From contig NZ_CP128399.1 of assembly GCF_030389965.1 (NCBI RefSeq), forward strand, positions 992,001 to 1,056,000: DNA of 64,000 bases. The letters run 5' to 3'. This DNA is from Candidatus Chlorohelix allophototropha. Lineage in GTDB: Bacteria; Chloroflexota; Chloroflexia; Chloroheliales; Chloroheliaceae. Below the pieces are notes generated by a model. It did no database searches. It saw only the letters and a program-made list of their open reading frames with translations, and was not told the origin of the DNA. The translations under genes and the position numbers were made by a program. This document shows, piece after piece, positions 35,198-43,874 of the stretch; within the stretch, counting starts at the first letter, position 1; every line of letters begins with the position of its first letter.

Positions 35198-36514
35198 TCA
35201 GGAGCGAGGTGGAAAATCATATGGATAATCCAGTCTCACCAACGCCGAATGTATCCAGCTTTCCTCATGTTCATTGGCAACATGGAGCCAGTACACACTA
35301 CCCATCAATTCGGGACCGACCACATAACCATCGAATTGAAATCTATTACCTCGTTGAGCAGTTCGTAATACCGTGCCTTGCTCCATAGAAGGCGATTTGC
35401 GTATATTTGCCAGATCAACATTAATTATGCCGCTTCCAATAGCTGCCCTGATAAAATTATCTGTAGATTCTTTATATGAAACGGGCTTATTGGCAAATAA
35501 CTCATCCTGAAAAAAAGACTCAAACTCTTTTTCAACGTCAAAATTAGGCAACACAGGCGGTGGGGGGGGTAATTCTCCGGGATGCGTGAGAGCGTGGTTA
35601 AAAAACAAGGCGCGATCATCATCACCGATCATTGACGGAATATCGCTAGAGGGGGCTATCTCATAGTCACTAGGTTCAAACGCAATTTCGATGTCCTCAT
35701 CTTGTTGCAAATCTTGAGAGTAATCTTCAAAAGTGAAAGGCTTCAAAGGCTCTTCAGAGGCATCTGTCGCTAGTTGTGCTGTTTCATGTAAATCTATTTC
35801 TGGTTTTAAATCTAAAGCCTCACTAGAGGAGCTTGGCTCGGACGCTTTGAATACTGACTCACCTACAAATAAATCAGCGACCCCAAAGCTGTGCTCTGAA
35901 GGAATCGAGGTCGGGATATCATCCAGCCAAAGTGAAAGCGGTTTTACTTGAGGCTCAATATCAATTTCTACATTATTATGATTAACATTAACGAGAGCTT
36001 GTAATAGACGCGCCCATGGAAAGCCCGCTCCGGGGTCGGCAGCCCGCTCTCGCCTGTCTAATTGAGAATGACCAATAATATGCTTCTCATTGGCAGGTAT
36101 ATTCCACTGAGGCAATAATTGGCGGTGCAATTCTACCGCCGCTTCATATTGTTCCTCAGTCAGTGCTTCCCCGCTGTAACCCTCATATTCAATCGAAATA
36201 GTTATCGCATTAAGATTTACGCCATCCCTTAATGCGTCAGTAACCCAATCAAGGGTAGTATCATGATCTTGCACTATCCCATTCGCCCAAGCAGTATCCT
36301 CAACTGCCACAAATTGCCAGATACGCCCATCCCGCCCTACTCCATAGTGTGCCGAAACCGGGTAATTACCCAACTCGCCGTTAAAATACCGGAACGTATC
36401 CTCCAATGTACCATGCATTGTATGCTCAACTATAGCTACCGGGTGATGTTGTCCTCGCCCCTTCCAGAAATTTTTTACCGGGTGTAGCTCAATGGAAATA
36501 GCATTTGTTTGCAT
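35198..36514 (-). CDS. N-acetylmuramoyl-L-alanine amidase (amidase_2/PGRP) with SH3-like end
   Basis: A 438-residue protein whose first about 175 residues are the zinc amidase fold: AIVEHTMHGTLEDTFRYFNG with the first His ligand, VSAHYGVGRDGRIWQFVAVE, and NEKHIIGHSQLDRRERAADP with the later His and Asp ligands. A long acidic, low-complexity linker (about 190-340) leads to a bacterial SH3-like module (INVDLANIRKSPSMEQGTVL) that may bind cell wall. No signal peptide is apparent, odd for a wall-lytic enzyme; export by another route or a cytosolic muropeptide role is possible. Confidence 0.85.
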   Translation of the reverse strand: MQTNAISIELHPVKNFWKGRGQHHPVAIVEHTMHGTLEDTFRYFNGELGNYPVSAHYGVGRDGRIWQFVAVEDTAWANGIVQDHDTTLDWVTDALRDGVNLNAITISIEYEGYSGEALTEEQYEAAVELHRQLLPQWNIPANEKHIIGHSQLDRRERAADPGAGFPWARLLQALVNVNHNNVEIDIEPQVKPLSLWLDDIPTSIPSEHSFGVADLFVGESVFKASEPSSSSEALDLKPEIDLHETAQLATDASEEPLKPFTFEDYSQDLQQDEDIEIAFEPSDYEIAPSSDIPSMIGDDDRALFFNHALTHPGELPPPPPVLPNFDVEKEFESFFQDELFANKPVSYKESTDNFIRAAIGSGIINVDLANIRKSPSMEQGTVLRTAQRGNRFQFDGYVVGPELMGSVYWLHVANEHEESWIHSALVRLDYPYDFPPRS

Positions 36515-36674
36515 ACTCTCACCTTCATTAGCGAATTCTAGATAGCTTTATGGATTTGTTATGAATATTGCGATTTTTTGGTGTAGCTTTCTATAAAAGA
36601 TTATAGCTTAAATTTCCAAAGTTATCATAAATCTTAGCTATAAGCCTGTTTTTCGGCAAACAGCTTTTGCTAAA

Positions 36675-38732
36675 TCAAGGACGCGGACAGCTATTGACCG
36701 ATTGAAATTTGCTGCCTAGCGACAGAACCTCATACCCAAATTCGTTCCAATCCTTAGTAGAATTTACAAACTTAATAGTTATGTTAAGTTTGTCCTTGCC
36801 TCTGGTCAAATAAGAAGGTAGCAGGAACTCACTATCGCGCCATTCACCACCCTTGATAGTCAACCGCTCTTGCCACAAACCCGCTGAAATCCCGTTTACC
36901 ACTACCTCTGCCGCTTGATTTCCGGTTCCCACATCTGTATGTCGTCTCAATAGAATTGCCTTTGCTTCCGGCTTAACTTTTACGTTAAAAGAACTCTGCC
37001 CAGTAAAGCCAACTCCATCAAAAGTTCGTAAAGTAACCCTTTGATCGCCCGGATAGGGCAAAGTGCGTGAGCCTAAAAAAGTACGCCCTTGCACCTTATA
37101 ATCGTGCGCCTTTTCATCTGCGCTGTTTCCAATAGTTAGCGTATCTGTAATAGCAGAAGGAGAATCGGTTACGCCATACCAGAAAGCAACTGCTCGGCGG
37201 TCGGTAGCAGCAATATCATTTACCGGCCCGATTTCAAATCCCGCATTAAGACTATTTTGAAAATTAAGAGCATCTGGAATGAGCCAGCGATACCAACTCA
37301 TATCACGGTCAGGCTCGCCATTATTGTTTAGGCTGTTGGTAGTGGTGCCGGATAGTGGCGAAACCCAGAAGGAGTTTGGTTCATACGCCATATTGAAAAA
37401 ATCTTCTGTGCCTGTTCCGTTAATTTGAGGAGAACGACTACCATCAATATAAAATCTCTCGTCTCCTTCCCACCAACTATCCTTATCACCTGTCAGGGCT
37501 GTGCTCATGACTACCCCTACCAATTGCCCGCGACCTTTGATACTCAATAATTGCCAATCGGTGCCAAGTGTAGTTTTAGGAGTATTGCGATAAGTGGCAC
37601 GGAAAGTACCGCTTGTATTCTTCTGGTAAATATTAGTACCGGAACTTACCTCAAAATCAACTAGTAGTGGGTTAGCGGTTGAATTTACCAGTTGTATAGT
37701 GGCATTTTTCCAGTAGGGCATGGGGAAATAATTATACCATAGACCTTTTTCCGGCATTCCTGCCATCAAGGAACTGAAGGGACGCAAGCTCATTCCCCCG
37801 CCAAAGAAAAAACCAACCGGAACTTCAACTGAAGGTGTAGGCTCATCATCCCAAAAAATCTGGATTTTCAGGTTTAGCAACACATCTGCATCTATGCGGT
37901 CTGGGCGCAAAGCAATTGCCGAGATTGAACCGGGACTTAGGTCTGAAAATAACGCTACGGGCTTACCATCATTTAACAACTTCTTCTGTGCAGAAACTGT
38001 CCTTTGTGCCTTTAGCTCTTTCGGGTCACTACCGCTATTTCCCCAGATGCGGCGCACTTCACTCAGATTTTCCTTGCCGTTATAAGTGCTTACCCCCAAA
38101 TTAGAAGCATATTTTTTTACATAAAAATGATAATAACCGGGTACATTCTGCAAGGTCACTTTAGCCGATTTCAGAAAACCAATCGGATAACTATTAAAGT
38201 AAGTAGATTTACAGCGCACACAGCCGTTAGCATTGCCAACCGCTGCCGTGAAACTCAAAGGTTCAGAAAAGGGTGCGGTTGTGCCATCAAAGAAACTGGC
38301 GACAGGAATATCAATAAGCGGCTTGGAAGAGCCATCAAAGTAGAAACGGATGTTTCCACCCGGCAACCCACCACCCGGCAAGCTGGTCATCCACGAATTA
38401 TAAATATAACCGGGACCTTGTTCATCCAGAATCACATATTCGCCGTTGGGGTCACGATCTAGAAAATTAAAGGCATCCACATTGCCTCCAGTAGGGTCAA
38501 CACTGGAAATCTCTTTAACTGTGCTGTCTTCCTGAAAAGTTGGCAATGCTTCAAAATCGGTTAATGCTGCTACACCCCGTGAGCCATCTCCTTTTAGCAG
38601 ACCTGCTATACTGTTCGTCAATTGCAGCAAAGTCGGTTCAACGCAAATATCCGTTGATTTTTGTTCAGGTGGTAGTAATGGTGGCAAGATAAGTTGGAAC
38701 ATCAAAATTACAGCCACCATGAAATTTAACAA
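36675..38732 (-). CDS. DUF2961 / GH172 family protein, secreted
   Basis: A 685-residue protein with an N-terminal hydrophobic signal (FMVAVILMFQLILPPLLPP). The GH172 (DUF2961) core shows FNFLDRDPNGEYVILDEQGP, a GYIYNSWMTS strand, NIRFYFDGSSKPLIDIPVAS and, further on, WEGDERFYIDGS followed by NGTGTEDFFNMAYE with the paired acidic residues of the family. A C-terminal beta domain binds the rest. Characterised members act on fructofuranosides or D-arabinofuranosides. Exact substrate is unknown. Downstream of the alpha/beta hydrolase gene by ten bases, so likely co-transcribed. Confidence 0.8.
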   Translation of the reverse strand: MLNFMVAVILMFQLILPPLLPPEQKSTDICVEPTLLQLTNSIAGLLKGDGSRGVAALTDFEALPTFQEDSTVKEISSVDPTGGNVDAFNFLDRDPNGEYVILDEQGPGYIYNSWMTSLPGGGLPGGNIRFYFDGSSKPLIDIPVASFFDGTTAPFSEPLSFTAAVGNANGCVRCKSTYFNSYPIGFLKSAKVTLQNVPGYYHFYVKKYASNLGVSTYNGKENLSEVRRIWGNSGSDPKELKAQRTVSAQKKLLNDGKPVALFSDLSPGSISAIALRPDRIDADVLLNLKIQIFWDDEPTPSVEVPVGFFFGGGMSLRPFSSLMAGMPEKGLWYNYFPMPYWKNATIQLVNSTANPLLVDFEVSSGTNIYQKNTSGTFRATYRNTPKTTLGTDWQLLSIKGRGQLVGVVMSTALTGDKDSWWEGDERFYIDGSRSPQINGTGTEDFFNMAYEPNSFWVSPLSGTTTNSLNNNGEPDRDMSWYRWLIPDALNFQNSLNAGFEIGPVNDIAATDRRAVAFWYGVTDSPSAITDTLTIGNSADEKAHDYKVQGRTFLGSRTLPYPGDQRVTLRTFDGVGFTGQSSFNVKVKPEAKAILLRRHTDVGTGNQAAEVVVNGISAGLWQERLTIKGGEWRDSEFLLPSYLTRGKDKLNITIKFVNSTKDWNEFGYEVLSLGSKFQSVNSCPRP

Positions 38733-38742
38733 GCGCGCCCCC

Positions 38743-39645
38743 TTATTCTAGGTGTTTGGTTACGAGGCTCATTACCTCATCACGCCCCTGCCCCTCATCC
38801 ATGAGAATGGTGAAATGGTTAGTTCCGTTAATATCTATTGTTCTACCGCCACCCGGAATACTTTGTGCCATTTTCTCGCTACCATCGGGAGTTAGAATGA
38901 AACCGGCTTTGCCGTTGTCAAGCAAGCCATCGGTAGCACGCAGAATCAGGGTTGGCGCTTTGATATGCGTATGCAGAGCGGAAAGATATTTTTCCATATT
39001 ATTTAGGTTGTGCTGCTCCTCCATTATGGCTTCTTTCTGGCATTTTGGAGTCACAGTTCCATCCTGATTCTGGATTACATCGTACTTATAGTAATTTGCC
39101 ACATAATCGTTCCAAGTCGGGAAGTAGGGAGAAGCCTTGAACAATGAGAGATAGGCTTCAAGCGAAGGGAAAGTTTTACCGAGGCGGTCTAACGAACGAG
39201 CGATTGCTTGCCAAGTGTCTGAAGGTAAAGGTGCGCCGCCATCCAATAAAACCAAACGGCGGACTCTCTCAGGATAGTGTGCGCTAAAATATACCCCTAT
39301 AGCAGCGCCTAAAGAGTGCCCTAATACGTTAGCTTGCTCAATATTGAAGTAATCTAACAAGGCGCGAAGGTCAAAGCTATGGGTGGTAAGGTCATAACCG
39401 TTGGCAGGCTTGCTGCTCTCGCCTCTGCCGCGCAAGTCATAGACGATAAAACGATAGCCAGAAGTTGCTAACTTTTCTGCAAAAGCATCCCAACCTATCA
39501 AGTTGGCAGTAATACCATGTACCCCCACAATTGTTTTTTCAGGGGAGGCATCTACGGGACCCCAATCGGCATAAGCTAATTTGATTCCAGGGTGCGAACC
39601 GGATGCGAAACCGTTACGAGGCTGGTGTATTGTTCTAATCGTCAT
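38743..39645 (-). CDS. Alpha/beta hydrolase (epoxide-hydrolase/esterase-like)
   Basis: A 300-residue cytosolic alpha/beta hydrolase. It has the oxyanion strand KTIVGVHGITANLIGWDAF, VYDLRGRGESSKP, the nucleophile elbow NVLGHSLGAAIGVYF (Ser), a cap region, the acid LRATDGLLDN and the His in INGTNHFTILMDEG. It belongs to the large abH class near 2-hydroxy-muconate or epoxide hydrolases; substrate unknown. The GH172 gene starts ten bases after it. Its leader carries an intrinsic terminator about 100 bp before the start codon. Confidence 0.87.
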   Translation of the reverse strand: MTIRTIHQPRNGFASGSHPGIKLAYADWGPVDASPEKTIVGVHGITANLIGWDAFAEKLATSGYRFIVYDLRGRGESSKPANGYDLTTHSFDLRALLDYFNIEQANVLGHSLGAAIGVYFSAHYPERVRRLVLLDGGAPLPSDTWQAIARSLDRLGKTFPSLEAYLSLFKASPYFPTWNDYVANYYKYDVIQNQDGTVTPKCQKEAIMEEQHNLNNMEKYLSALHTHIKAPTLILRATDGLLDNGKAGFILTPDGSEKMAQSIPGGGRTIDINGTNHFTILMDEGQGRDEVMSLVTKHLE

Positions 39646-39747
39646 CTCACTTCAAATCCTCTACATTGAGTATGAATAAATAGTCTCCAAGAATAACATT
39701 TCGTATTTTACCTCAAAATGAGCTAACGTGAAAATAGGAAAAAAAGA

Positions 39748-39767
39748 CGCCTGTATAGTTACAGGCG
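39748..39767 (-). terminator. Terminator in the leader of the alpha/beta hydrolase gene (attenuator candidate)
   Basis: On the minus strand CGCCTGTA-ACTA-TACAGGCG makes an eight-base perfect stem followed by TC and seven T. It sits 103 bp before the ATG at 39645, with no minus-strand gene upstream of it, so it would stop transcripts of the downstream operon. A complement to its first arm (TTACAGGCG on the minus strand at 39922-39930) lies upstream and could form an alternative pairing. Confidence 0.55.
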
Positions 39768-40248
39768 CCGTTTGTGCTCGCATTATTTGTGTGGGAGGAA
39801 AATTTTACAGGAGAATATAAACTTAGAGGCTAATCACTACAATCGCTTCGTTTGCAATTGTAAAGAGGGCTATCTGATTGTGGCTTCATTGCCTCATCAT
39901 TACCACTCTCAATATATATTACGCCTGTAATACCCTAAATGTTACAATTGCAACAATCGAATTTCTATTTCTTATATAATTCTAATATTATTTATCCATT
40001 AATGGATGATAGTTGCATTTATAATTTCTTTTATATCAAGGTAGGGCATTTGTAATTACAAAAATTCCACTCTGAACGTCCAATTTATAAATACCTCAAG
40101 TGTAGTAGTAGCCAATATTTCAAATAAATGCTAAGTCAAAAAATCGGTTAGTACACCTTGACAAGAGGAGTTTTAGAATATTATAATTGAGTTATGACGC
40201 ACTGCGTTATGGATTCAAAATCAACAATATTGATGAGGGATGTAATCT
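39768..40248. other. Gene-free AT-rich divergent intergenic region
   Basis: Nearly 500 bases between divergent genes without a credible reading frame. The minus side would carry the leader discussed at 39748; the plus side the promoter of the 102-residue gene. Long AT-rich runs near 39960-40050. No known RNA family recognised by eye. Confidence 0.4.
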
Positions 40249-40557
40249 ATGGCAAATGATATCAAAATTAAAGTGAGCGATTCGGACGAGATTGAAGAGT
40301 TGGACAGCTTTAGCTCCTCCACCGGAAACCTGATTGGCACAGTCAGCAATTTTGCAAAGCAGTTAGTCAATCTGGGTCTCGGAGTTGGCACTATTCCTTT
40401 GAAACTGCTACCGGCAGCTTCTCGCTATCACACTAAGAACGCCGTACACGAATGCTTCCTAGCAGTTCGTTCGGTTGTAGACGGTTTCAATGAAACTATT
40501 GATAATACTCTGGTAAAGAGTATGGAAAAAGATAAAGCACGCGCTAACATCGATTAA
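40249..40557 (+). CDS. Hypothetical protein, 102 residues
   Basis: ATG follows GAGGGATG. Sequence begins with a charged stretch (IKIKVSDSDEIEELD), then a mildly hydrophobic middle (VNLGLGVGTIPLKLLPAASR) and a helical end (ECFLAVRSVVDGFNETIDNT). No Cys cluster, no signal peptide, no family known to me. It has its own terminator 24 bp after the stop, so it is an independent, probably well expressed unit. Confidence 0.6.
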   Translation: MANDIKIKVSDSDEIEELDSFSSSTGNLIGTVSNFAKQLVNLGLGVGTIPLKLLPAASRYHTKNAVHECFLAVRSVVDGFNETIDNTLVKSMEKDKARANID

Positions 40558-40580
40558 TTCGGTGCAGATTTAGGGCGGAG

Positions 40581-40603
40581 GGAATGCAAATATATTGCAT
40601 TCC
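40581..40603 (+). terminator. Intrinsic terminator after the 102-residue gene
   Basis: GGAATGCAA and TTGCATTCC pair perfectly around ATATA and are followed by eight T. Confidence 0.9.
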
Positions 40604-40745
40604 TTTTTTTTTGCCTAGTTTTCCCCGCTTTTCTAGCACTAGATAGGTATTAGTACGCAAAAATTATTCGGCTTTTTTGCTATACTGTAAAAGTAACTGC
40701 GTTACCAGCAGTAAATAAATATATTTTTCAGGAGTTTGAACCTTT

Positions 40746-42026
40746 ATGTATACCTACGTTAGTAGCGAAAAAGCAGTAAAAGTAATCAAATCAGGAGACA
40801 GGGTCTATATCCATTCTATTTCGGCTGCGCCTCAACGTTTAATAAATGCAATGACCGACAGAGCGCCGGAATTAAGAAACGTGGAAGTAATTCACCTGCA
40901 CACCGAAGGACAAGCGCCTTACACAGCCCCCGAATTAGCGGAAAGTTTCCAGACCAATGCCCTCTTTGTGGCACCAAATATGCGCAAAGCGGTTGATTTA
41001 GGACAAGCTAATTACACCCCCGTATTTCTAAGTGAAGTGCCAAACCTGTTTCGTCACAATATTATACCCTTGGATGTCGCAATGGTGCAGGTTTCTCCGC
41101 CCGATAAACATGGCTTTTGCTCATTAGGGATCTCGGTGGAAAGCACTCGCGCTGCCGTACAGATGGCAAAGCATGTAATTGCTCAGGTAAATCCTAATAT
41201 GCCGAGAACGCATGGGGATGGACTGGTACATATCAGCGAGTTTGATGCAATTGTGGAATGTGATGACCCCCTTCATGAGCATCCTCGCCCGACTCTTTCT
41301 GAGGAAGAAAAAGCAATTGGTCGCCATATCGCTGAATTAGTCGAAGATGGCGCTACCCTGCAAATGGGTATCGGCGCAATCCCAGATGCCGTTCTGGATT
41401 CTCTCAAGCACCATCAGCGTTTGGGAGTACATACCGAAATGTTCTCCGATGGAGTGATTGAGCTTGTGCAAAGAGGCGTAATTACCGGAGAAGAAAAAGT
41501 CACCCACCCCGGTAAAATTGTCGCAGGGTTTGTAATGGGAACCCGCAAATTATATGATTTCGTGGACGATAATCCGTTGGTAGCTATGTTGGATATTGCT
41601 TATATTAACGATACCCATGTAATTCGTCGCAACCCAAAAGTTGCCGCGATTAACAGCGCATTGGAAGTGGATTTGACTGGGCAGGTTTGCGCCGACTCAA
41701 TCGGAACTTACATGTATTCTGGCGTAGGTGGTCAGATGGACTTCATGCGAGGCGCGATGCTCTCACCGGGTGGCAAACCCATTATTGCGCTGCCCTCAGT
41801 CACCAGCAAGGGTGAATCCAGAATAACGCCTTTCCTCAAGGAAGGGGCAGGCGTAGTAACTACCCGCGCTCATGTCCACTATATCGTAACCGAATACGGT
41901 TATGTTAACCTTTATGGCAAGAATTTAAGGCAACGCGCCCGAATGCTGATTGATATTGCACATCCAAACAACCGCGCTGCCCTTGAAGAATCTGCCTTCA
42001 AACGTTTTGGCAAAATCTATTACTAA
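40746..42026 (+). CDS. Acetyl-CoA hydrolase/CoA-transferase family protein (4-hydroxybutyrate CoA-transferase-like)
   Basis: A 426-residue family I CoA-transferase. Two lobes are seen: an N-terminal part with VEVIHLHTEGQAPYTAPELA and VSPPDKHGFCSLGISVE, and a C-terminal part with LQMGIGAIPDAVLDSL, the catalytic-Glu candidate in GVHTEMFSDGVIEL (about 231) and YGYVNLYGKNLRQRARML. Closest described relatives move CoA between acetyl-CoA and butyrate, 4-hydroxybutyrate or propionate. Preceded by AGGAG nine bases before ATG. Followed by a PaiB-like gene, not obviously linked. Confidence 0.88.
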   Translation: MYTYVSSEKAVKVIKSGDRVYIHSISAAPQRLINAMTDRAPELRNVEVIHLHTEGQAPYTAPELAESFQTNALFVAPNMRKAVDLGQANYTPVFLSEVPNLFRHNIIPLDVAMVQVSPPDKHGFCSLGISVESTRAAVQMAKHVIAQVNPNMPRTHGDGLVHISEFDAIVECDDPLHEHPRPTLSEEEKAIGRHIAELVEDGATLQMGIGAIPDAVLDSLKHHQRLGVHTEMFSDGVIELVQRGVITGEEKVTHPGKIVAGFVMGTRKLYDFVDDNPLVAMLDIAYINDTHVIRRNPKVAAINSALEVDLTGQVCADSIGTYMYSGVGGQMDFMRGAMLSPGGKPIIALPSVTSKGESRITPFLKEGAGVVTTRAHVHYIVTEYGYVNLYGKNLRQRARMLIDIAHPNNRAALEESAFKRFGKIYY

Positions 42027-42104
42027 TTGATTCAAACTTTCCGTTGTACAATGCTCTCTTCCTGGGAAGGTAAGAGAGCATTCCCATTTCTGGAGAATAG
42101 CTAG

Positions 42105-42725
42105 ATGTATATACCAAAATCCTTTGAAGAAAATGATTTGCCCGAATTGCATGCTATGATGCGTCGCTTTAATTTTGCCACTCTAATAACGGCTTTAAAT
42201 GGCGCAATTCAAGCTACTCATATTCCGTTTATGCTGGATGAAACAAGGGGTAAGTATGGGACACTTCAGGCGCATATCGCCCGCGCCAATCAACAATGGC
42301 AAGATTTTAGCGAAGGGGTAGAGGCGTTGGTGATTTTTCAAGGACCGCACGCTTATATTTCTCCTTCATGGTACGAAGTGCATCCAAGTGTGCCGACTTG
42401 GAATTATGTGGCAATCCACGCCTACGGCATACCGCGCCTACTCGAAGGCTATGACAATGTACACCCAATGCTCGGTACATTAGTACAGAATCATGAACAG
42501 CATTACCCACACCCATGGACGATGGATTTACCTGAAGATTATATGCAGAATATGGTTAAAGGAATTGTGGGAATTGAAATCGAAATTACCCGGTTGGAAG
42601 GCAAGTATAAGATGAGCCAGAATCGGGGAGAAAGCGACCGCAGCGGCGTTATAAGGGCTTTAGAGGGCAGTACCGACCCATTGGTAGCCGAAGTGAGTGA
42701 TATTATGAAGCGAGTTGAAAAGTAA
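42105..42725 (+). CDS. PaiB-like FMN-binding protein
   Basis: A 206-residue split-barrel flavin-binding protein of the PaiB family: MYIPKSFEENDLPELHAMMR at the start, HIPFMLDETRGKYGTLQAHI, FQGPHAYISPSWYEVHPSVP and VPTWNYVAIHAYG. This matches the full-length family. PaiB was named for a negative effect on sporulation and protease genes in Bacillus; the biochemical role is still open and may be a flavin-dependent enzyme. Stops six bases before the convergent nagA. Confidence 0.9.
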   Translation: MYIPKSFEENDLPELHAMMRRFNFATLITALNGAIQATHIPFMLDETRGKYGTLQAHIARANQQWQDFSEGVEALVIFQGPHAYISPSWYEVHPSVPTWNYVAIHAYGIPRLLEGYDNVHPMLGTLVQNHEQHYPHPWTMDLPEDYMQNMVKGIVGIEIEITRLEGKYKMSQNRGESDRSGVIRALEGSTDPLVAEVSDIMKRVEK

Positions 42726-42731
42726 TTCGCG

Positions 42732-43874
42732 CTAATTATAGAGAATTTCCCCATTCACCAGCGTCATTAGAGTCTCAAAATTGTCGGGCTTGAAAACTGC
42801 TATATCTGCATCATAGCCTGCTTCAAGCCGTCCTTTACGCTTATCAATACCAAGTAAACGCGCCGGATTCAGGGAAGCCATTCCCACCGCTTCGGCGACA
42901 CTACAATCGGTATAGACAATCATATTGGCAATCGCTTGGTTTAAAGTCAAGATACTACCGGCAAGAGTTCCGGCAAAATTAGCCAGCCTTGCCGTTTTGT
43001 CGGTCACTATTACTTCCTGTCCACCCAGCACGTATTTACCCGGAGGCATGCCCATGCCAGCCATCGCATCTGTCACCAGTAGAATATTTGCTGCGCCCTT
43101 CAAGCGATATACCAGCCTTACTATACCGGGATGGAGGTGTATTCCATCTACTATTATTCCGCAAAAAGTATCTTTGGCTGCCAGAGAAACCCCCACGATA
43201 CCCGGTTTGCGATGGTGTAAGGAGGGCATGGCATTGAACAGGTGAGTAACCAGTCTGATGCCAGATTCAAAAGCCACTAGACCTTCTTCATAAGTTGCAG
43301 CGGTATGCCCCGCCGACACTATTATCCCTTTTTCATGCAACCAGTTTGCAACTTCCAACGCCCCCACCAATTCCGGCGCAAGGGTCATCAATTTCAAGCA
43401 GTCACCAGCGCATTCCCATAAACGGTGCGTTTCTTCCAGTGAAGGGTGACGTAAGAAAGTTTCTTCGTGCGCCCCTTTGTAGCGTGGATTTAGGAAGGGT
43501 CCCTCAATATGTGCGCCGAGTGGGATTGCTCCTTTTGTAGTTGCCGCATTTGCTTTAAGCCATCCCAAAGCCTCAAAATAGGTTTCAATTGGGGCAGTAA
43601 TATAGGTAGGTAGAAAGGCAGTAACACCCCAACGTGGTAAGGCTTTAGCCACTTCTCCCACGCTATTCGGCTGCTGGGTAAAATCAAAACCAAGCCCACC
43701 GTTTATTTGCATATCAATCAAGCCGGGGCATACATAGCTATCGGGAAAAGAATAATCGGCTTTTAAACCCTCGCCATACTCACAGCCCTGAATTTTACCG
43801 TCGGAGATTGTGAGCCTGCCGGCGCGAAAGCCCTCTTCTGTCCAAAGTTGACCGCTGATTGAAAATTCCTGCAT
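42732..43874 (-). CDS. nagA: N-acetylglucosamine-6-phosphate deacetylase
   Basis: A 380-residue amidohydrolase. Visible are GLIDMQINGGLGFDFTQ, the metal site Glu in LGAHIEGPFLNPRYKGAHEE, VSAGHTAATYEEG, THLFNAMPSLHHRKPG, VDGIHLHPGIVRL and the catalytic Asp in VTDAMAGMGMPPG. Splits acetate from GlcNAc-6-P to give GlcN-6-P. Its ATG overlaps the stop of the upstream hexosaminidase gene (TAATG). It is the last gene of the four-gene salvage operon; no nagB is in the window. Confidence 0.95.
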   Translation of the reverse strand: MQEFSISGQLWTEEGFRAGRLTISDGKIQGCEYGEGLKADYSFPDSYVCPGLIDMQINGGLGFDFTQQPNSVGEVAKALPRWGVTAFLPTYITAPIETYFEALGWLKANAATTKGAIPLGAHIEGPFLNPRYKGAHEETFLRHPSLEETHRLWECAGDCLKLMTLAPELVGALEVANWLHEKGIIVSAGHTAATYEEGLVAFESGIRLVTHLFNAMPSLHHRKPGIVGVSLAAKDTFCGIIVDGIHLHPGIVRLVYRLKGAANILLVTDAMAGMGMPPGKYVLGGQEVIVTDKTARLANFAGTLAGSILTLNQAIANMIVYTDCSVAEAVGMASLNPARLLGIDKRKGRLEAGYDADIAVFKPDNFETLMTLVNGEILYN

